Part shown: piece by piece, positions 49,487 to 61,699 of the stretch
Numbering within the stretch: the stretch's first letter is position 1
How the letters are laid out: the number at the start of each line of letters is the position of its first letter
Assembly (NCBI GenBank): GCA_001510575.1
Contig: LNGK01000019.1
Span: forward strand, 25,295 to 89,294
DNA: 64,000 nt
Direction of reading: 5' to 3'
From: Knoxdaviesia capensis
Lineage: Eukaryota > Ascomycota > Sordariomycetes > Microascales > Gondwanamycetaceae
Notes under the pieces: model-generated
Database searches by the model: none
Seen by the model: only the letters and a program-made list of their open reading frames with translations
What the model was told of the DNA's origin: nothing
Program-made: the position numbers and the translations under genes

Positions 49487-51244
49487 GGCTGTTAACGGGG
49501 GGAGTTTGATCCCACAACAACGGTAACAAACGGGAAACAGAAACGCGTAAACAAAAAAAAAAAAAAAAAAGAAACCCTCAGATATGAAGAGAGGGGATGA
49601 CCTCAGCGTATGCTGGTTAGAGGATAAAACCACGACCAGATACAACTCTATCGAGGCAACACGCCTTAGGCGAACATGTGTGATGTCACACTTCAAGCTA
49701 TGATGGGAGTAAGGGAAACTGAGGATGGGGTGGGGAGTAAGATGGGGTGGAAACAAAGAGAAGGTGGAAGAAGTAGTGGAGTGAGAAGTGAGAACGAGCG
49801 AAAGGAAGAGAGATGGAAGCGATGTTTATGGTGATGAAAAAGGAATTATCAGGAGCAGTGGCCGTAGAAGGAGCCGTACCGCATTTATAACAGAGTGAGG
49901 AAGGAAAAAAACGTCAGAAAAACAGTTGACGAAGGGTATTTTGTTTTCCCAAACTGCAAGGCTGATAGAAGCGCGCCTATTTAAAACCCGGAGGCACGTG
50001 AAATCAAATATTTGTGTCTTATGTGGCTGAAGTTTCCGCCGCCCCGGGATGATAAGATGGCGATAAAGAGATAAAAGGAACGAGGGAGAACATAAAAAGC
50101 AAAAAAAAAAACCCCCCCATAAACAAAAACCAACGATCAAACCAGGAAACGTCACTGTGGACTGAACGAGGATTGTGTCTGATCGAGCCGTAGGGGAAGC
50201 GATCCACAGATCTCACGAAATCAAGAATCGGACAGAAGCGAAGGTGACGTGTCAAAGCAAAAACAAGTGCAAGATAATCATGGCAGGCGAACAGAGAAAA
50301 AAAAAAACAGTCCCCAAAATGAGAATCGGAATCTAGGGGATGAAGCAAAAGACGTGGCAATGGCTCACCTCGAGGAAATAAAAATCTCTCGACAGGGTTT
50401 TTGGTGAATCAAGAAGATTGATTCGAAGCTTGATGTCGTTAATGAATGAATTTGTTGTTTTTCGTACAACAGGCGATATGAATATGGGCCGAATGTGTCT
50501 AGACGCTTCTTTTGACTGGAGGCGAAGAGCGGGGGGTGGATCAACTGATGATTCTGGATGCTGTTGACAAGCGACTGATATGCGCGGGATCACGAGATGC
50601 AGAGCCGCAAAAGAAGATACAGGGAAAGTCTGCGAAGAGTTAATATTCATGCATGATGGAACTGTTTCGACTTGGAAAAATAACTAAACACCCGGACAAT
50701 GCGATCCGGAGTTTGAAGGTGATAACTATGAAGGTGGTGATGGAATATGGAATAACACACATTCAAAGATAGCTGGGCCCGAGAAGGCTGGAGAAAAGCT
50801 GGCGAATCCATGGCTAAATGCAGGGAATCTGATGTAATACACCGGATACTATACACTATACCTATTATGGCTAGCGCATTTGAGTTTCATGCCTGGCGGT
50901 TGGCCTCAGCTGGTGCCACCTGCTCTCACTGTTAATAATCTTAGAATTGACTTTTCCTAACTGAAGCCTGTGCCATTCATCCTCACTCATTCAACCTTCC
51001 TTCTTCTTATAAAGACATCAGAATTAGTGTATTTACACTTAACTTCTACGATATATGCTTGTTTATTTTTTTGAACTAATTAATCCCCGTCTGTATTGCT
51101 TATCCCTACGCCTGGATCTTAGAAAGTTTGTGTGATTCTAAGTTCTTCCTCTTTTCACCTTCTTCCCTAACTCTGCTACGAAACCCTTCTCATACAACTT
51201 TGAAGTGGGTAGGCGAAGGTTTGCGCCGTGAAACCACCAAAGCC
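49487..51244. promoter_or_regulatory. Divergent promoter region ING gene / hosA
   Basis: 1.76 kb between two start codons. The ING side carries a run of about 19 A (T on its sense strand) at 49552-49570, 65-85 bp before the ATG. A second A11-C7 run lies at 50101-50118. The hosA side is CT-rich from about 50990. No gene-like frame was found. Confidence 0.45.
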
Positions 51245-53239
51245 ATGCCTTCCTCGCCCGGTAAGAAGCAATCTCAATTGGCAGATGGTGTTGCTGGTGA
51301 CACCACCAGTGCTTCCACTGAAAAGTCACGACAAGGTGCAGAGCTATCCCCTGCTCTTAAACAAGAACTAGGGTTGGCTATGGACCTGGACCTGTCAAAG
51401 TCCGTTACGGACGAAGACGAGACGAGAGTTCATGCCCAGATCCGACAAGAGACCCAGCAAGCGAACAAGAAGGAGACCGATAACGACCCCCAGACGCAGC
51501 AGAACAACTCAGAACGACAAAGTCAAGTGAACACGGACGCGATCAAGCCTTCTGTGACCGGGCCTTCTCAAACCGCCACTGGATCCAACGATGCGCCAAC
51601 CACGATACCCGCCGAATCTACGACCAATGGAACCGGAGATGTCGAGATGGGAGATGCAGACGACGCGACTGTCCCAGATCCTTTGGTCTCCAAGACAACC
51701 ACAGATGACCACACATCGGCGGAAACAACCTCTGACCCCGAGCCGGAGCCGGTCCAGCCTCCGTTCAAATTCCGCGTTCCGAAGCCCAACTATTTGCCGC
51801 ACATCACCACGGCCGACGATGGCTACGAGGACATGAGCAATATCCGCTTGGACTCGGCCAGTGACGAAGACTACGCCAAGTACTTGCGCAAATGCGAGCG
51901 CGCTGCTCAGACGTATGGTATCACCCGGCCTAAAGGCTACACCGTGTCGTACCACTGCAACCCCGAAATGGAGAAGCACCACTTTGGCCAGACCCATCCC
52001 ATGAAACCGTGGCGACTGACGCTTTCGAAGAGTCTCATGTCGGCCTATGGAATGATGTTCGGTCTGGACAATTATCTGTCGCGCACTGCGACTTACGAAG
52101 AACTCGCCGACTTCCACTCATCCGAATACCTGGATTTTCTGGGTACCGTGATGCCGGAGCCGGTGCCTCGCGACATGGACATGTCCTACACAGATCTTAG
52201 ATTCAATCTCGGTGGTTCGGACTGTCCGCTGTTCGATGGCCTGTTCAACTACTGCTCGATGTCTGCGGGTGACTCGCTTGATGCTGCACGCAAGATTTGC
52301 GCGAATCAGTCGGATATTGCCATCGCGTGGGGCGGCGGCCTGCATCATGCCAAAAAGGCTGAGGCTTCGGGCTTCTGCTACATCAACGATATTGTCCTGG
52401 CAATCCTGCAACTCCTTCGCTGCTACCCTCGTGTGCTGTATATTGACATCGACGTTCACCATGGCGACGGCGTCGAAGAGGCATTCTTCTCATCTGACCG
52501 TGTCATGACCGTGTCATTCCACAAGTTCGATCCCAACAACTTCTTCCCTGGAACTGGCGCTCTGGACGACAATGGACCCAAGAGCGAGCATAACCCTGGC
52601 GCCCATCATGCCGTCAACGTGCCTCTGCATGACGGAATCACGGACGAACAGTATAGCAACCTGTTCCAGAGCATCATCGGCAAGGTGATTGAGAAGTTCC
52701 GCCCGAGTGCCATTGCGCTACAGTGCGGTGCCGACTCCCTGGCGGGTGACCGTCTGGGCCGCTTCAATCTGCAGGTGCAGGGCCACGGCTCGTGCGTTGA
52801 ATACTGCAAGTCCTTCGGCCTGCCGATGATCCTATTCGGAGGTGGTGGCTACACTCCGCGCAACGTTGCGCGCGCCTGGGCGTTTGAAACCTCGATCGCC
52901 ATCAACGCCCACAAGAACATTGACCCCGTGTTGCCGGCTCACACGCCGTGGCGTGCCGAGTTCCGCCAAGAGACTCTCTTCCCTACTCTGGAGCAGATCC
53001 TCGGCGAGCCCCGGGTCAACCGCAACACCACGAAGCGGCTGCAGGACGTCGTGCAGCACGTGCACGAGCAGCTGCGCTTCGTTGAAGCCGCGCCCAGCGT
53101 GCAGCTCAGCGTGATTCCGCCCGACCTGGGCGGTCTGCGCGACGACGTCGAGTCCCGCCTGAAAGAGGAGCGTGCTGAGAATGATGATTCGCTGCGCCGG
53201 GCTAAGGAGGCGTCTGTTGGAACGCCGATGGAGTTCTAG
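51245..53239 (+). CDS. hosA: Class I histone deacetylase, Hos2/HosA type
   Basis: Zn-dependent lysine deacetylase; Hos2 is the catalytic subunit of the Set3 complex in yeast, and Aspergillus HosA influences secondary metabolism. 664 residues, single exon. The start MPSSPGKKQSQ is the first ATG giving a protein-like N-terminus; the open frame upstream is leader. A roughly 170-residue acidic, Gln/Thr-rich extension precedes the conserved part, which begins FRVPKPNYLPHITTADD. The HDAC fold spans about 225-595. GQTHPMKPWRLTL is the Hos2-type version (Rpd3 has HPMKPHRI). Catalytic residues are in place: GGLHHAKK (H367, H368), IDIDVHHGDG (D403, H405), GADSLAGDRLG (D497), and GGGGYTPRNVAR (Y536). 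The C-terminal tail is charged. The RIP-mutated repeat block begins about 475 bp after the stop. Confidence 0.94.
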   Translation: MPSSPGKKQSQLADGVAGDTTSASTEKSRQGAELSPALKQELGLAMDLDLSKSVTDEDETRVHAQIRQETQQANKKETDNDPQTQQNNSERQSQVNTDAIKPSVTGPSQTATGSNDAPTTIPAESTTNGTGDVEMGDADDATVPDPLVSKTTTDDHTSAETTSDPEPEPVQPPFKFRVPKPNYLPHITTADDGYEDMSNIRLDSASDEDYAKYLRKCERAAQTYGITRPKGYTVSYHCNPEMEKHHFGQTHPMKPWRLTLSKSLMSAYGMMFGLDNYLSRTATYEELADFHSSEYLDFLGTVMPEPVPRDMDMSYTDLRFNLGGSDCPLFDGLFNYCSMSAGDSLDAARKICANQSDIAIAWGGGLHHAKKAEASGFCYINDIVLAILQLLRCYPRVLYIDIDVHHGDGVEEAFFSSDRVMTVSFHKFDPNNFFPGTGALDDNGPKSEHNPGAHHAVNVPLHDGITDEQYSNLFQSIIGKVIEKFRPSAIALQCGADSLAGDRLGRFNLQVQGHGSCVEYCKSFGLPMILFGGGGYTPRNVARAWAFETSIAINAHKNIDPVLPAHTPWRAEFRQETLFPTLEQILGEPRVNRNTTKRLQDVVQHVHEQLRFVEAAPSVQLSVIPPDLGGLRDDVESRLKEERAENDDSLRRAKEASVGTPMEF

Positions 53240-53714
53240 ATGCAGACACGGCCGAGAAAAGAAGGGTTAACAATGGCATGTATCAAATGGGAAACAGGTG
53301 GCTTTTTCGCTATTTTTCTTTAGCTGGTGCGTTGGTGTATGCGTGTGTTCTGCGTCTGGACCGGTTTGCTCTCTTTGTACATCAGATAAAGCCCCTCCAT
53401 CGAATGACATCTTTTTTCTCTATGTCTTTAGCGTACATATTATTTCGTGTCTTGTCTCCATTCATGTATTGCCTATAGGGTGTCTACTCGTCTAACCTAC
53501 ATACTCGGATGGATTATTCCGAGTGATTATTTATCCTTAAGAAAGCATGTAGTAACCTTTTGAGTAGTTCTTTGGACTATCCGTTAGGGTTACATTAGGA
53601 AGGTTGGAGGGTATATATGTTGTAAAAGCTTTTTGGCAATCTGCTACCCGTGCCACGCACCCACTAAAGTGGGTGCTCTACACTAAGATGAACTAATTAC
53701 TAAAATGAACTACT
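53240..53714. other. hosA 3' flank and border of the mutated block
   Basis: Ordinary composition up to about 53640, then a quick shift. A perfect inverted repeat GCACCCAC-TAAA-GTGGGTGC lies at 53657-53676. The last closely spaced CA/TG dinucleotides occur by about 53711. The hosA terminator probably lies in the T-rich stretch before 53640. Confidence 0.5.
53657..53676. repeat. 20-bp perfect hairpin at the edge of the RIP block
   Basis: Eight-base arms GCACCCAC and GTGGGTGC around a TAAA loop. It is GC-rich, in contrast to the AT-rich DNA on both sides, and marks almost exactly where CpA/TpG depletion starts. It could be a transposon terminus or a transcript-end hairpin. Confidence 0.55.
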
Positions 53715-54386
53715 CTCCTTATTTTTAACTATAGAACTTCTTCCTCTTCCTACCTCTCTATTCTATACTTTATTTTCCTACTTTTTATATTATTTAATAC
53801 CTTATTTAAATAGCTACCTAACGAACTATTATATAAGAGGCTATCTAGTATAAGCTAGATAATTTCGATAACTTTCTTCGTTCCGTTACGAAGCGCTTCG
53901 ATATCCTATACCCTACTTTCGTACGCTATTATAATAAGTATATTAGAAATAAACTAGAGTAGAAGCGAGTAGCTTTAAATATAAAGCTTATTATTACTAA
54001 GGAAGCTACTATTTATAGATATATTAACTAGCTAGAGTAAGTTAATCTAGTTATCTATTAAAGCTTATACTTACTACTTACTTCTATCTATATAAGGTTT
54101 AGCTTATTAGAGAGAACTAAATAGCTTACTTTATTAATAGATATATATATCTAGTTATATAGTAAGCTCTCTTAGATACTAATTAGTAAGTTAGTAAAGA
54201 CCTTCCTCGTATTAAAGAATACTTCTATTACTTATAAGATACTATTTAGATTTATAGAATTACGTTATTAGATATAGAATATAAATAAGACTAGTTTTTA
54301 GATTAGAGTTAGTAAAGCTAGCTTATTTCTTACTAAGAGAAAGCGAGCTTAATATCTAGCTATACTAGCTAATAGAGAGTTAGCTA
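53715..54386. repeat. RIP-mutated DNA flanking the LTR element
   Basis: AT-rich, almost free of CA and TG dinucleotides, with stops in all frames. It lies outside the LTR pair, so it is either a second repeat into which the element inserted or flanking DNA mutated by spreading. No protein similarity can be read. Confidence 0.6.
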
Positions 54387-54460
54387 TATAGATCCCTAAT
54401 AGGTTAGAGTATATTATAATTACGTATAAACGTATACTAATATACGTGGATACTACCTAG
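54387..54460 (+). repeat. Start of the 5' LTR (74 bp alignable)
   Basis: Matches 63927-64000 at 73 of 74 positions. The one difference is G at 54448 versus A at 63988, inside TG versus TA, itself a RIP-type transition. The true LTR is longer, but only this part can be compared. The original terminal TG may now read TA. Confidence 0.85.
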
Positions 54461-54761
54461 TAGTAAGTATTTAGGTGTATATCTATATATATATAAATGC
54501 CTTAAAGAGCTAGTAAAAGACTTATAAAAGGTAGATATCTACTACGCTTTTATAGGAAATATCTTAAGATAGAAAAAATTTAAGCTTCCCTTTATATATA
54601 TTTCTCTATACGTACCTTATAATTATAACTTATTTATTAGTCCTTTAGACTATATATCTAAGAATTATAAAAAATTAATTTTTTATAAGCGTAATACTTA
54701 TACTATTAATCTCTTATTAACCTTCCTTTAAAGCCTAACCGTCGTAATCAACTACCTTTCT

Positions 54762-54782
54762 TCTAGGTTCGAGTCCTAATCG
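54762..54782 (+). other. tRNA T-arm / pol III B-box-like word inside the element leader
   Basis: GGTTCGAGTCC, a perfect B-box, sits in a CTAGG-TTCGAGT-CCTAA arm with four of five stem pairs. It lies about 375 bp after the LTR start. No acceptor stem, D arm or anticodon arm could be folded around it, so it is not called a tRNA gene. It may be a tRNA-derived fragment. Confidence 0.4.
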
Positions 54783-57700
54783 ATACGTAATTAACTAATA
54801 TCTTAACTTTCCTTTCTTTTAATTTAGAATTTACCTCTACCGATAGCTTTACTACTTTCTACCGCGGTAAACTACGAATTACCCTTCTTTTATAAAAACC
54901 CTTTCTATTTAACTTCCTTTTAGTAACGAAAGCACGTTAAATAAATATCTTTTATTTTCCTTCTTTTAATTCCGTCCTTACTAAACTAACCGCTAATTAA
55001 CTACTATTACTCTAATAAAATACCGAATTACCTTACCTTTACTAACGTTTTATATGCCTCCCGCGTACCTTCCCTATACCTCCTAAGCTATCGGATACTA
55101 TTAATAGGTTTAAGTCCTATCGCTAAACCTTTAATAGCTAATCCCTCTATTTTTATTTATTTTTACGACTTTTCCTTTATTTTTACGATATTTCTATTTA
55201 TTCTACGACTTTACCTATTTATTTCTATAACTTTTTCTAGTTATTTCTAAGACTCCTACTATTCCGATAACTAACGTCTTAATATTTCTACTATTTTCGA
55301 TTATTTTCTATTACCTCCGTTTACGGACTTCCTTTATTACTTATTCTCTTATTCTATTTAATTCTAATTACTAATCCGTTTCTTATTCTAAGACTAACCC
55401 GCTTTTATACCCCCTTTATACCCCGTTTATATACTAATAGTCTTACTTCTTATTTTACTAGCCCTATTTCTTTTCTAATAGTTATCTTTTCTACCGCTCT
55501 TTCCCCCTATTATTAACCCTATAAATCTAGATTATCTAATTATTTATAATTATTATACCTTAGTTTTCCCTATTTATTCCCTTTCGCTCCTACTTACTAT
55601 CGGTTTATATCCTTAACCCCCTATTTCCTAGCGAGCCTAGACTACTAATATCCGCTTTTACGCCGAATATTAAATAAAGAATAACGTATTCTACGTAAAA
55701 GAGATAAAAGTATTACCTATAACCTTAAAGCCTTAAGTAAAGTAAGCGCTATAACTAACCTATAAACTAGTAAGTTACTAGTTAAGGAGCTATAACCCCC
55801 TATAGAAGTAACCCCTATTACGTATAATCGTTAGATAATAATAGGATAAGGGAAAGGAAAGGCTATAGATAACGGGATAAATATTCTATTAGTATAGCTA
55901 GTAAGTAATCTACCGCCTTAATATACTAAGTCTATTACGATCGAGGAATTAAAGTAAATAATAAAAGCGCTACTTATAGACTATATAGAGTCTAACTTTA
56001 ATAAATAAGCGAGAGAGAAAGAGCGTACCGATAATATAAATACCGTTATTAGCACGATAATAGAAAAGCTTCTAGAAAAGCTAATAGACGCTATAAGCCG
56101 TAGTAACTTACTAGCTATAGTTATAGCTACCTTATCCTCTTTTCCTACTCCCTCGCTATTATTAGCTAGTCTATAGATAATAGGATTATTATTACTTACT
56201 AACCTAAGTAGAAAGAGCCCCCTTTCTAGCGTAACTATAGCTAATAACCCGTTATTACCTATAACTAGCGTCTAACTAACGAGAAACTAGCCCTTAGTAC
56301 CGTATATTATATTATAAATACCGAGAGGTATAGGTAGTACGGTTCTAAAAGGATAATAAGGTTATATATATAGATAAGGAGTATACGATAGCGGTATATT
56401 TCTAATATTTCCTATACTATTCTAGTAAATACCCTTATAAACGATAACCCCTAAAGTAATATTTTAAGCGAAACTATATCTAGGACCTAATAGTAAACCG
56501 TTTACTAATATTAATATTAATAGCTTTATATTACTATTATAGTTTACTATTAAAGGACGATTCCTAGGCCCTCGTTTAGTAAATAGGAATTTAGTTATTA
56601 AAGGTAGTTTAATAAAATAAAATATACCTTTAATAAACGATAAGTATACTATCGGGTAGTATTAATACCTCTAAGCGACGTTTCTAGAGCTAATACTCTT
56701 ATCGGATATTAGTAATAGAGAAGATCGTAAGAAAAATAGTAAAAAAGCTATTAATTAGCTATAAAGTAACTACTTAAGTAAGGTAGACTATATAATTATA
56801 GTATAATTAGTACGTATTTAAACCTACTTATATAAATCTATAATTCTATATATATATTAGACGTCTTAAATACTACTAGTAATTAGAAGCGAATTTATAC
56901 CCCTTTAGTATTTTATTCGATAATATACTAATATACTATAGCCTATACTAGTAGAATCTATATTAATATTTATCTCTAGTCGTATACTAATATCTACCCC
57001 TTCGCGTATATTTATAGCTCTCGCGTTTAATTATTAGAATAAGTCTAAATATAAAGCTATCGAGCTTTTAATTAAAATAATATAGAATTCTACTAATAAC
57101 TTACTTAAAATATATTATATTCGATATATAGTAGAGGATATTCTACGTTATAATATTACGGACTTATAGTATAAGATACGGTAGGATATAACCCCCGATT
57201 CTAGTATCCGTATTATAGTTAATACTACTTACTACTTATTAAAGACTAGATAATTATACGCCGCTTAGTTAAATATTATACTAAAGACCGAGGAGGAAGG
57301 AGAAACGTTATAATTTAAAACCCGTAAAAAAGTACTTAATTATATTATATAAGATAAAAATAAAGATAAATCTACGTATTTCTAATATAGAAAGATAGGT
57401 TATTAGGTTTACGAATATATAGAGCTACGTACTAAGAATAACGATTAACGTTAAAAGGCGCGTTAGAATACGCGTTTTATAATAAACCGAGGCTAAACGA
57501 TAGATAATCGTAGTTATTCCCGTAAGCCTCGTAATTATTCTCGAAATACCTCCCGCGACCGTAACTATTTACGAAGACCGTCTTAAGACCGAAAGATATA
57601 CCGTTCCCCTACTCCCTACCCCTCTAGGAATAAAGATAGACTAATAATAGATAAAGGATAGCGGAATAATAGGAGAGGGGATAAGAAACCCGCTATTTAT

Positions 57701-57859
57701 AGTATATACCCTATATAGAAAGAAGACTTATCTCCTAAAGGATCTCCCTTCTTAGAAGCTATAAGCTTAGACGTAGATAATAACTATTTCGCTAACGTTA
57801 CCTACTATTCTATACTATTTATAATCCCTTTAGTAAAGGAATTAACGTTAATTAGTAAG

Positions 57860-60800
57860 ATACTAATAAAATAGCTACGACGCGAAGGATACTATAAACG
57901 ATACCGCCTCTATACCGGTTTACTAACGAATAACTAATAAACGCCGCTTATAGTATTTATTAATACTAGAATAGCTAGCGTATTTATCTCTAAATCGTAC
58001 GCCCGTCGTTATTTAACGTTATACCGATCCGCTAACCCTTTACGCCTTAATAGCCTAGGCAGTAATAGTAGCTTCGTTATTATTAACGATATTATTATTT
58101 CCTTTTAATTAACGACTATTAACGGATTATCCGAGGTTATTTCTATAGTAGCCGGTATTATTACTAATAGTACTTATCCTACTAACCTAACTATTAGCTA
58201 AAGCGGAGCTACGAAGCTCGGTTATACTAACGCTAATAATACGATAAAGCTTATACTCCTACGCGATTCCCCCGTTATTCTATATTTCTACCCTCCCTAG
58301 AGAAGAGATAATATCGCTATTACTTATACTACCTCTATTACTAATTCTAGTCCGATAAATATTACCTCTTCTTACGATAATCCTACTTCTTTATACGATA
58401 AGAACCTCCCTTTACCTTTATCGATATATATTTATAGTATTTTACCCGCAGATCCCGATACCTATACCCTCTCCTATATTACTTCTAAATCGTTTCCCTT
58501 TATTATTTACCTTACTAAGTAATAGTATAATAGTACTCCTTTACCCCGATAAACGTTTCTTAGAATAGCGAATACTAACTAAGTAACTATTAAATTTAAC
58601 GAAGAGCTATTACCTAAGTATAAGAAGTAACTATTACTAACGAAAAAGCGTATAAAACGCGACGCTATTCGCGGTACTTATATTATTATAGAAAACTAAT
58701 AGAAGAAGGTAAATACCGAAGCCCTAATAATTATACGAAAGGCCTTTAATAATAATACCTTCGTCTTTATTTTACGGTATTTCGATACTAGACCGGACGT
58801 AAAGGCCTATATTTAATATAATATTAAGACCGCTAATACTAAACCTAGATCTCTCCCCCTACGCCGCTATAGCCCTTATTAATATAAAATTATAAAGGAA
58901 TTTACTAATAAACTACTCTTACTTAGTATTATTCGATACGCTATTAACTCCCTATAGTTTATACTTATATTATTATTACTTAAGAAGCCCCTCCTTAGTA
59001 ATAACTAACTTAGATACTATTTCGTAATTAACTACTAAGCGTTAAACGAAGTTACGTAAAAAGTAGCTTATCTACTACTAAATATCGAGGATTCCCTATA
59101 ATAGGCCGCTAGATACCGATTCTATACCTTTCTCGACTTAAAAGACGGCTTCTAGTAAATAGTTATAAACCCTAAAGTAATACTAAAAATAGCGTTTTCT
59201 ACGTTATTTAGATAATATAAATAGCTTCGTATACTATTTAACTTTATAAACGTACCTATAATATTCTAGTATTTTATAAACGAAGTCTTTAAGCTAGTAC
59301 GCGCCTTTACTATAGGCCTTTTAGATAATATTTATATTTAAAGTAAGATAATAATAGAATTAGCTAATAGAATAGTCGCTATTCTATATTAATTAAGCCG
59401 CTATTAACTATTATTAAACCTTAAGAAGTATAAATAGTTCGTTAAAGAAAGTAAGTTCCTTAAAATAATTATCTCTATTTATAGTATTCGCCCCGATCCT
59501 AAGAAAGTAGCTACTATCCGTAAGAGACTAACGCCTACTACTACTATTAAGATCCGTAGCTTTTTAAATACCGTTAGCTATTTACGTTACTTTATCCCTT
59601 ACTTTATATATAAAACGTATCTACTCTATAAGTATACTAAAGTAGATAAGCCTAAAGGCGTATAAGTATAGCTAGATAACGAGTTATTATAAGCCTAGCG
59701 CGATATTCGTAATACTATAGCCTCCCTCTTAGAGCTACGTAACTACGATTATATACTCTTATTAGTATTTAAGACTAACGCCTCTAATTATATTATTAGT
59801 ATTACGTTATTCTAACTATAGCGCGATTCTAATAATAAACGTAGCGTTTTACGTTTAGTTACGTACTTTAGTACCGTTTTATTAAAGACCTAGTAGCGAT
59901 ATAGTACTTAAGAGAGAGAAATACTTATTATTATTATATTATTATAGTATTAGAGGAGCTAGTTAGAAGCCGTTAAGATTACTATTATTACTAACTATAA
60001 AACCCTACGCCTTTTTACTATTAAATAGGAATAGCTAGCTAGAATATTACGATTTCTCGATATAATCGTATACTATAGCGTACGTATTTACTACTAGTCT
60101 AGAAAGGCTAATATTTTAGTTAATTAGCTATTACGGCCGTATATAGATATAGCGCTTATAACGAATAAGGAGGAAAGGTACGAAACGAACGATAATAATA
60201 CGTTAACTAACGTCTTTCCTACTACTATTACTAATAACGAGACCCCTAGACTACCGAACTAACGATTTAAGATACGTTTACTAGCGCGACTACTATAAAA
60301 CGACGCCGAATAGCCTCTAAATAATACTATAAATACCGAATAACCTACGAACGATATACTAATCGCCCCTAATATTAAGAAGTTAGATAACCTTAGATAG
60401 TATAACGTCTAGGATATTATTAACTACCTAGAGAATAGCTATCTACTCCCTTATTATATCCCTTCGACTTTCGTTTAGGACTATTTCGCTATCTTTTATA
60501 ATAAAGTATATATTATTATTAACTATATCCTAATAAAAATACTAACGTATAAGGCTTTTATTTTAGAAGCTATTAAGGTCTATAAGCTAGAAGGCTATAC
60601 GCGCGTTAGTACCCTATATACGCTATTAGCTAAACGAGTATAGTATCCTAACTTAATTTTAGCTACGAATAAGGCTATTCGATAGTATATAGAATATTAA
60701 TTACTATAAAAGCCCCTTAAAGTAACGGAATCGCTACGACCGATCCTAACTATATAACTATTAGTACGCTAGGGAATAGACTTTACTAGCTATTTTATTA

Positions 60801-61130
60801 TTAATAGTAAATAGATATAGCTATTAACGGTAATCGAGTATATTACCGGCTATATTATAATAGCTATAGACCTTCGTAATAGTACCTTAGCTACTATAAA
60901 GTTACTAATAGTACGTATTTATATAGTATTTAAACTACTAGTTAAGATTATTACTAATAATAGTACCCCTTTTAACTCTAATAAATTTAGGACCCTCCTC
61001 GCTAACTATAACCCCCCTATATAATAGTATTATATAATAATATATTATCTATAGACGAATAGCCGAGTTAAGCGCTTTAACGGGTAAATTAAGTATATCG
61101 CTAGCTATCTAGCTAGCGCTAATACTAAAA
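57860..61130 (+). pseudogene. gag-pol remnant: protease, reverse transcriptase, RNase H, integrase
   Basis: All in one frame (positions 2 modulo 3). A basic RREG segment with former-cysteine codons (TGY now TAY) near 57880 may be the zinc knuckle. The protease site is at about 57959-57970 (codons ATT AAT ACT AGA, explained as an Asp-Thr-Gly triad by two TG-to-TA changes). The RT palm includes FYTFLDLKDGF at 59120 and the YLDD-equivalent LDNIYI at 59321, preceding NLKKYK and FVKESKFL. RNase H is at 59765 (VFKTNASNY, with Asp to Asn by TG-to-TA) and at about 59910 (RYST-EREI). The connection region is TIK-E-LARILRFLDII (about 60020). The integrase core starts at 60767 (R-stop-GIDFTSYF, stop from TGG), with TNNSTPF and an NSRVKRFNG motif near 61050. 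Stops are TAG/TAA at sites expected from TGG, CAA or CAG. Confidence 0.85.
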
Positions 61131-61699
61131 ACTAAGAAGATATTAATTAGCTAATAATTATTCCTAAAGCTATATATATCTACCTAAATAGACCGTAAAT
61201 AAGTAGCTTTTCCCCGTATTACCTACTTTTCGGTACTAAGCCCTACGATAGCGCTACCTATATTACTACGCTATATAAATAGGAGCCTACTATAGATAAA
61301 GTTATTACCTCTTAATAAGATTTAGCTCGCGAAAGATAGTTATTTAAGACTATTCGCTTATTATCTAACTCCGTAAAGGTATACCGAATATATATCTATA
61401 TTATATTATAAAACGATAAGGCTACGTATCGTATTTTTAGTAAAGGCGATTAGATATTATAATATCGACTATAAAAATATAAATATAAGTTATTCTATAA
61501 TAGACCGTAGCTTATTATTAACGTTTACTAAAGTAATACCTATACTCTAGAATTACTAAGTAATTATTAGCTCGATAAACGCTATAACGGGTTTAACTTA
61601 TTCCTAACGTATATCGAGGATAGCTAGCCTATTCGTAGCCTTTAATATACTAGTCGTCGCCTTCTCGAGCTAGATCGTAAGCGTCTATCGTTAATCGGT

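Noticed and set aside
54720..54800. tRNA gene
   Set aside because: Only the T-arm/B-box is present; no acceptor, D or anticodon arms can be folded.
61490..61690. Chromodomain at the end of the integrase
   Set aside because: Searched by eye for the usual aromatic/LVKWxGY pattern in the frame and found nothing convincing, even allowing for RIP changes.
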